Made by a program: the position numbers and the translations under genes
Notes under the pieces: generated by a model
What the model was told of the DNA's origin: nothing
Database searches by the model: none
What the model saw: only the letters and a program-made list of their open reading frames with translations
Assembly: GCF_010015445.1 (NCBI RefSeq)
Contig: NC_053119.1
Location: forward strand, 28,250,383 to 28,314,382
Direction: 5' to 3'
DNA length: 64,000 bases
Source: Perca fluviatilis
Taxonomy: Eukaryota; Chordata; Actinopteri; Perciformes; Percidae
Part shown: positions 63,656 through 64,000 of the stretch, one piece after another
How the letters are laid out: every line of letters begins with the position of its first letter
How positions within the stretch are numbered: position 1 is the stretch's first letter

Positions 63656-64000
63656 TAATATTTTATTCTACATAGTACTATATCAAAGCTTGTGTAGGGT
63701 TCCACAAAGTAAGGTTTCAAAGTCATGTTATAAGCTATATTGTGCTCAATATTCATGCATTTCTGTAACAAACAAGATTAGGTTTGCCATCTTTGTTGAT
63801 CCCTTAGCAGTTACTGAAGCTCTTACAAAGAGGCCCTTGCTCATCTCAGCCTCGTTTACGGTCGATACCTGCAAGAGATGGTTTTGATTCGGTAACCCTG
63901 TGTGTAAAATGTGTTTTCGGACTCAAAAGGCAGAAACCTTTTGTTATCAGGGTTTGCTTCACAAAACCACAGACTATGTTATTAGCAGACATATACAATG

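Overview
The window looks like non-coding DNA from a ray-finned (percomorph-type) fish. The evidence is one recognisable vertebrate coding exon, many long CA/TG microsatellites, a broken Tc1-like transposon, a decayed ZBED-like hAT transposase, a tRNA-derived SINE and several miniature transposons of kinds common in teleost genomes. No bacterial or viral gene organisation is present. No CRISPR array, rRNA gene or functional tRNA gene was seen.

The only host gene I can support is on the minus strand: the first canonical coding exon of a tetraspanin-9 homologue (tspan9). It runs from the ATG at 21480 to a GT donor just after 21418 and encodes the cytoplasmic N-terminus and the start of the first membrane segment. 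The remaining exons must lie at lower coordinates. None was recognised between 1 and 21417, so the intron that follows appears to exceed 21 kb. Upstream of the canonical ATG the same frame stays open for another 102 codons, to an ATG at 21786. A good splice acceptor lies inside this stretch, so it is either an alternative N-terminal extension or an unspliced leader.

Layout on the + strand. 1-21417: probable large intron of tspan9, mostly unique sequence, with microsatellites and a few transposon remnants (a TTAA-bounded element at 4379-4934, an end fragment at 9183-9354). 21418-22760: coding exon, CpG-rich leader and a CT-rich upstream stretch that may be a promoter. 22761-64000: 5' flank or 5' non-coding introns of tspan9, without recognised exons, filled with mobile elements. 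These include a foldback element near 24 kb, a Tc1-like element at 26464-28076 with 165-bp inverted ends, a terminal-inverted-repeat element at 29611-30030, a perfect 41-bp palindrome at 30058-30144, TTAA-bounded miniature elements at 39789-40290 and 42201-42961 with partial second copies at 63523 and 46592, the hAT transposase relic at 49610-50567, a SINE at 54107, and a hAT-type miniature element with an exact 8-bp duplication at 61181-61895.

The genes do not form a pathway. The story is one large, regulated vertebrate locus colonised by cut-and-paste DNA transposons, mainly piggyBac-like (TTAA), hAT and Tc1 types. No undescribed biological system is convincingly present. The best candidates for follow-up are the tspan9 N-terminal extension, the perfect palindrome beside the 29.6-kb element, and the group of TTAA miniature families.
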